NCBI GenBank assembly: GCA_963740395.1
Contig: CAVUEP010000075.1
Span: forward strand, 1-18,697
DNA length: 18,697 nt
Source of the DNA: CADEEN01 sp963740395
GTDB taxonomy: Bacteria; Pseudomonadota; Gammaproteobacteria; Burkholderiales; Burkholderiaceae_C
Reading direction: 5' to 3'
Shown: positions 16,881 through 18,697 of the stretch, piece after piece
Numbering within the stretch: the first letter of the stretch is position 1
Layout: the number at the start of each line of letters is the position of its first letter
Notes under the pieces: model-generated
Databases searched by the model: none
Seen by the model: the letters and a program-made list of their open reading frames with translations, nothing else
Told to the model about the DNA's origin: nothing
Position numbers and translations under genes: made by a program

Positions 16881-17756
16881 CGCCCTTCTGACCACGAGCG
16901 CAAAACAGTTCGCTTCACGACCCAAAGGAACTCTCCCACGCACCCCCAACTCACAGAGAAGGGAGTCTCAACCTTCGCCTTTTCCGATTCAGATGAGGAG
17001 TAGTAAATTATGACTTCCTTGCCAGCCCCTTTCTAGCAAGCGATCGGGAGGGGCGTATGTGAAGGAGAGACCGAGGACGCAGTAGACGTCCCCGAAAAGG
17101 TCGTATTTGGAAAAGGTCAAGGAAAAGAAGGCGGAAAGGGCAAAGAGAGGAATGAGGGCCACCCTTTCTGGTGAGGAAAAAGTACAATTTACTCTTTGGG
17201 GGAGTCAATAGGAATGCGAAACAGTTCGACTAGTTTTAAGACATTTAGGACACTGAGGAGCAAAGGGAGGAAGAGCGGGACTGTGTGAGGGCTTTGGACG
17301 ACTTTGAGACGCAGTAAAAGGCCAGAATGTTTTCGTTCAAATTTTTACGCTGAGAACCTCAATATTAAACTCAAGAACTCAGCGGTCAGAAGTCAAAACC
17401 ACAACCAAAGGGAAAAAGAAATTGCAAAGGTAACCTGACGACTACTGCCAAAGACAACATTGGGAGTGAGCAAAGACTAATAATGATGAGTGACTGTGCC
17501 TATTCGCCGCAGCACGCGAATTTGAATCTGACGAATCTGCAACTCATAATGCATGACCCAATTTCCAACGATGACCAGGAGAAGAAGGCCGAGCTCAAGA
17601 AGATCGAGTGAAGCTCAAGCAGTAGCAGGAAATCCACAAGCATGTGCAGATGGACAAGAACTTCTGACCTCTTCTCTGAAGACGCGAGGAGGAGTCTCAT
17701 CAAGTATAAAATATACAAACCGAAAGAGGAGACCCTGTTCGAGATCCAGAAATAGT
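16843..17756 (+). pseudogene. Frame-interrupted upstream part of a ciliate-code coding region
   Basis: If TAG and TAA are read as Gln and only TGA stops, protein-like segments follow one another here. From 16843 a Ser/Thr/Pro-rich part runs to TGA at 17011; the same frame then gives VKERPRTQQ and YLEKVKEKKAERAKRG up to ~17190. Next are FGGVNRNAKQFDQFQDIQ and RALDDFETQQKARMFSFKF (to ~17345), FYAENLNIKLKNSAVRSQ (17343-17435), DDYCQRQHW (17437-17466), CAYSPQHANLNLTNLQLI and KKAELKKIE (to 17608), KLKQQQEIHKHVQMDKNF (17611-17664) and LIKYKIYKPKEETLFEIQKQ (to 17755). Each needs a change of frame, six by +1 and one by -1 (or +2). The Lys, Glu and Leu codons (AAG, GAG, TTG) match the clean frame downstream, so this is probably one gene with indels. 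Start and introns are not identified. Confidence 0.6.
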
Positions 17757-18697
17757 GAAGAAATTAAGAACGACGGCGCTAATGGCGAACGAGACAGATT
17801 TCACAGTAAGAACATAGAAATGGATGCCTAGAAGTAGGAAGAGGACGAGGTGGTTGCGACGGCGATGGATCTGTACTTGACTATCAACATGACTGAGAAT
17901 TTGTACAATGCAAGATTAGAGCGGAAGAAGGAACGGATCATGGAGGAAGAGCAGACAAGGATGACCAAAATCAAGGGCTTTTTGAACTAGTTCAAGGCCA
18001 AGAGCATTAGCGAGAAAATGATGATTGAGAATGAACTCATCAATGAGTACAAATACTTGAAGTCGAGACTCCTAGATTTGAGGGAATTGAGAGCGAATTT
18101 TTTGGCTGTGAATACGCAGATCCACAACTAGCTTTAATTGTTGAAGGACTAAATCAAATACGAAGACTCTTAGGCGAAGAAGTTTCAGCAGTAGACGAAG
18201 CAGAATTTCGAGAAGAAAATATAGAAGTAGGACAAGAAAACATTGATGCAGGACCTGTTGAAGTTCAACCACGAGAAGGAGCAAGCGCAGAAGATGAAAG
18301 ACATCCAGTAGAACAAGGAGCAGCAGTTGAACAAGATGAAGGACTCGAACAACGAAAGGATCTTCTACGTCGAGTCAGAAATGACGATAATGAAGGAGCA
18401 AATAAAGTTCGTGAAGAACGTCTAGAAGGAGCACTACTTGTCTTTGCTCAAAGAGGGCAGAGACGTCAGACACAAGGGCATCGTCTGGATAGTCGAGTGC
18501 TTTGGGATTCAATATTAATGTAGTTAGGGATTCCTTCCCAGAATTATGGACGAGCCGAGCAAGGAATTCATATTGAAATTTGCAGAAAAAGACTACTAGT
18601 TGGGGAAGTTGAAGTTCGAGTCGACTAAATTCAAGTTACAGATCAAATAAATTGTAGAGCCGGTGAAGAAAATCAGCATTGAGAGACCGAAGTCGAC
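17757..18697 (+). CDS. Ciliate-code coiled-coil protein (TAA/TAG = Gln), partial
   Basis: One frame runs without TGA from 17757 to the end of the window, about 313 codons, while holding 12 TAG and 4 TAA codons. Read as Gln, these give a coherent protein: a Lys/Glu/Gln-rich coiled coil (for example ENLYNARLERKKERIMEEEQ, SEKMMIENELINEYKYLKSR, HEKEQAQKMKDIQQNKEQQL), then a more globular C-terminal part with KEGRDVRHKGIVWIVECFG, GFLPRIMDEPSKEFILKFAEK and DYQLGKLKFESTKFKLQ. TGG is used for Trp. The codon choice favours AAG, GAG, GAC, ATC and TTG. Both ends are open. Ciliates such as Oxytricha, Tetrahymena and Paramecium use this code; peritrichs read the same codons as Glu; dasyclad algae and some diplomonads also reassign them. 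I recognise no named family; a cytoskeletal or ciliary role is only a guess from composition. Confidence 0.8.

Noticed and set aside
16835..17010. A possible telomere, insertion sequence end or phage attachment site at the junction.
   Set aside because: No C4A4/G4T4 or C4A2 repeats, no inverted terminal repeats, no transposase or integrase gene and no direct repeat are visible.
18047..18523. A second plus-strand frame with no standard stop for about 158 codons inside the ciliate part, which could suggest standard-code or dual coding.
   Set aside because: Its codons (many GAA, GCA, GGA, GTT) are what a two-base shift of an AAG/GAG-rich coiled coil gives. It lacks an early ATG, and the other frame shows better protein character and runs to the window end.
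16843..18697. Euplotes-type code (TAA/TAG stop, TGA = Cys, +1 shifts at AAA-TAR).
   Set aside because: The clean frame from 17757 has 16 TAR codons read straight through and no TGA. One AAA-TAG near 17750 fits a Euplotes shift by chance, but most TAR codons do not shift.

Overview
The window is a chimera of two genomes. Bases 1 to about 16840 are dense, GC-rich bacterial DNA. Bases from about 16841 to 18697 are much poorer in GC and read as protein only if TAG and TAA are sense codons, as in the ciliate-type nuclear code. The bacterial part suggests a betaproteobacterium of the order Burkholderiales (Rubrivivax/Leptothrix-like). The reasons are the high GC, the order mltG-tmk-holB-pilZ-tatD, the DUF4936 neighbour of ygfZ, and a glyoxylate-shunt isocitrate lyase of the betaproteobacterial type. 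That placement is an inference from gene content, not a phylogeny.

Layout. Bases 1-3708 (minus strand) hold mltG, tmk, holB, a PilZ gene and tatD (cut by the window edge), a tightly coupled operon with GTGA overlaps. Bases 3755-5834 (plus) hold ygfZ, a DUF4936 gene and an NRDE-family gene, all overlapping. Bases 5821-6699 (minus) hold a thioesterase-acetyltransferase fusion gene. Bases 6788-10034 (plus) hold an iron-type alcohol dehydrogenase and a secreted S9-family peptidase lipoprotein. A strong hairpin separates the peptidase gene from aceA (minus, 10083-11383), whose 3' end carries two one-base frameshifts. Bases 11677-16880 hold an agmatinase-like ureohydrolase, an Lrp/AsnC regulator (minus), and a plus-strand run of omega-amino-acid aminotransferase, PuuB-like oxidase, PuuD-like hydrolase and the first ~50 codons of a PuuA-like glutamine synthetase.

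The last block looks like a polyamine-degradation locus. The ureohydrolase could make putrescine. PuuA would glutamylate it, PuuB would oxidise the product, an aldehyde dehydrogenase encoded elsewhere would finish the oxidation, and PuuD would release GABA. The aminotransferase could act on putrescine, GABA or beta-alanine, with the divergent Lrp-type protein as likely regulator.

The GS gene stops matching its family near base 16840, in mid-gene, and the DNA changes character. From 17757 to the end, one frame runs about 313 codons with 16 TAG/TAA codons and no TGA, and gives a charged coiled-coil protein. Between 16843 and 17757 protein-like sequence continues, but its frame changes about seven times, mostly by +1. 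The simplest explanation is a contig or amplification chimera between a bacterium and a ciliate (host, predator or co-resident), with residual indels. A true insertion of bacterial DNA in a ciliate genome, or unusual frameshifting in the ciliate, cannot be excluded from sequence alone. No CRISPR array, insertion sequence, tRNA or rRNA gene was seen.
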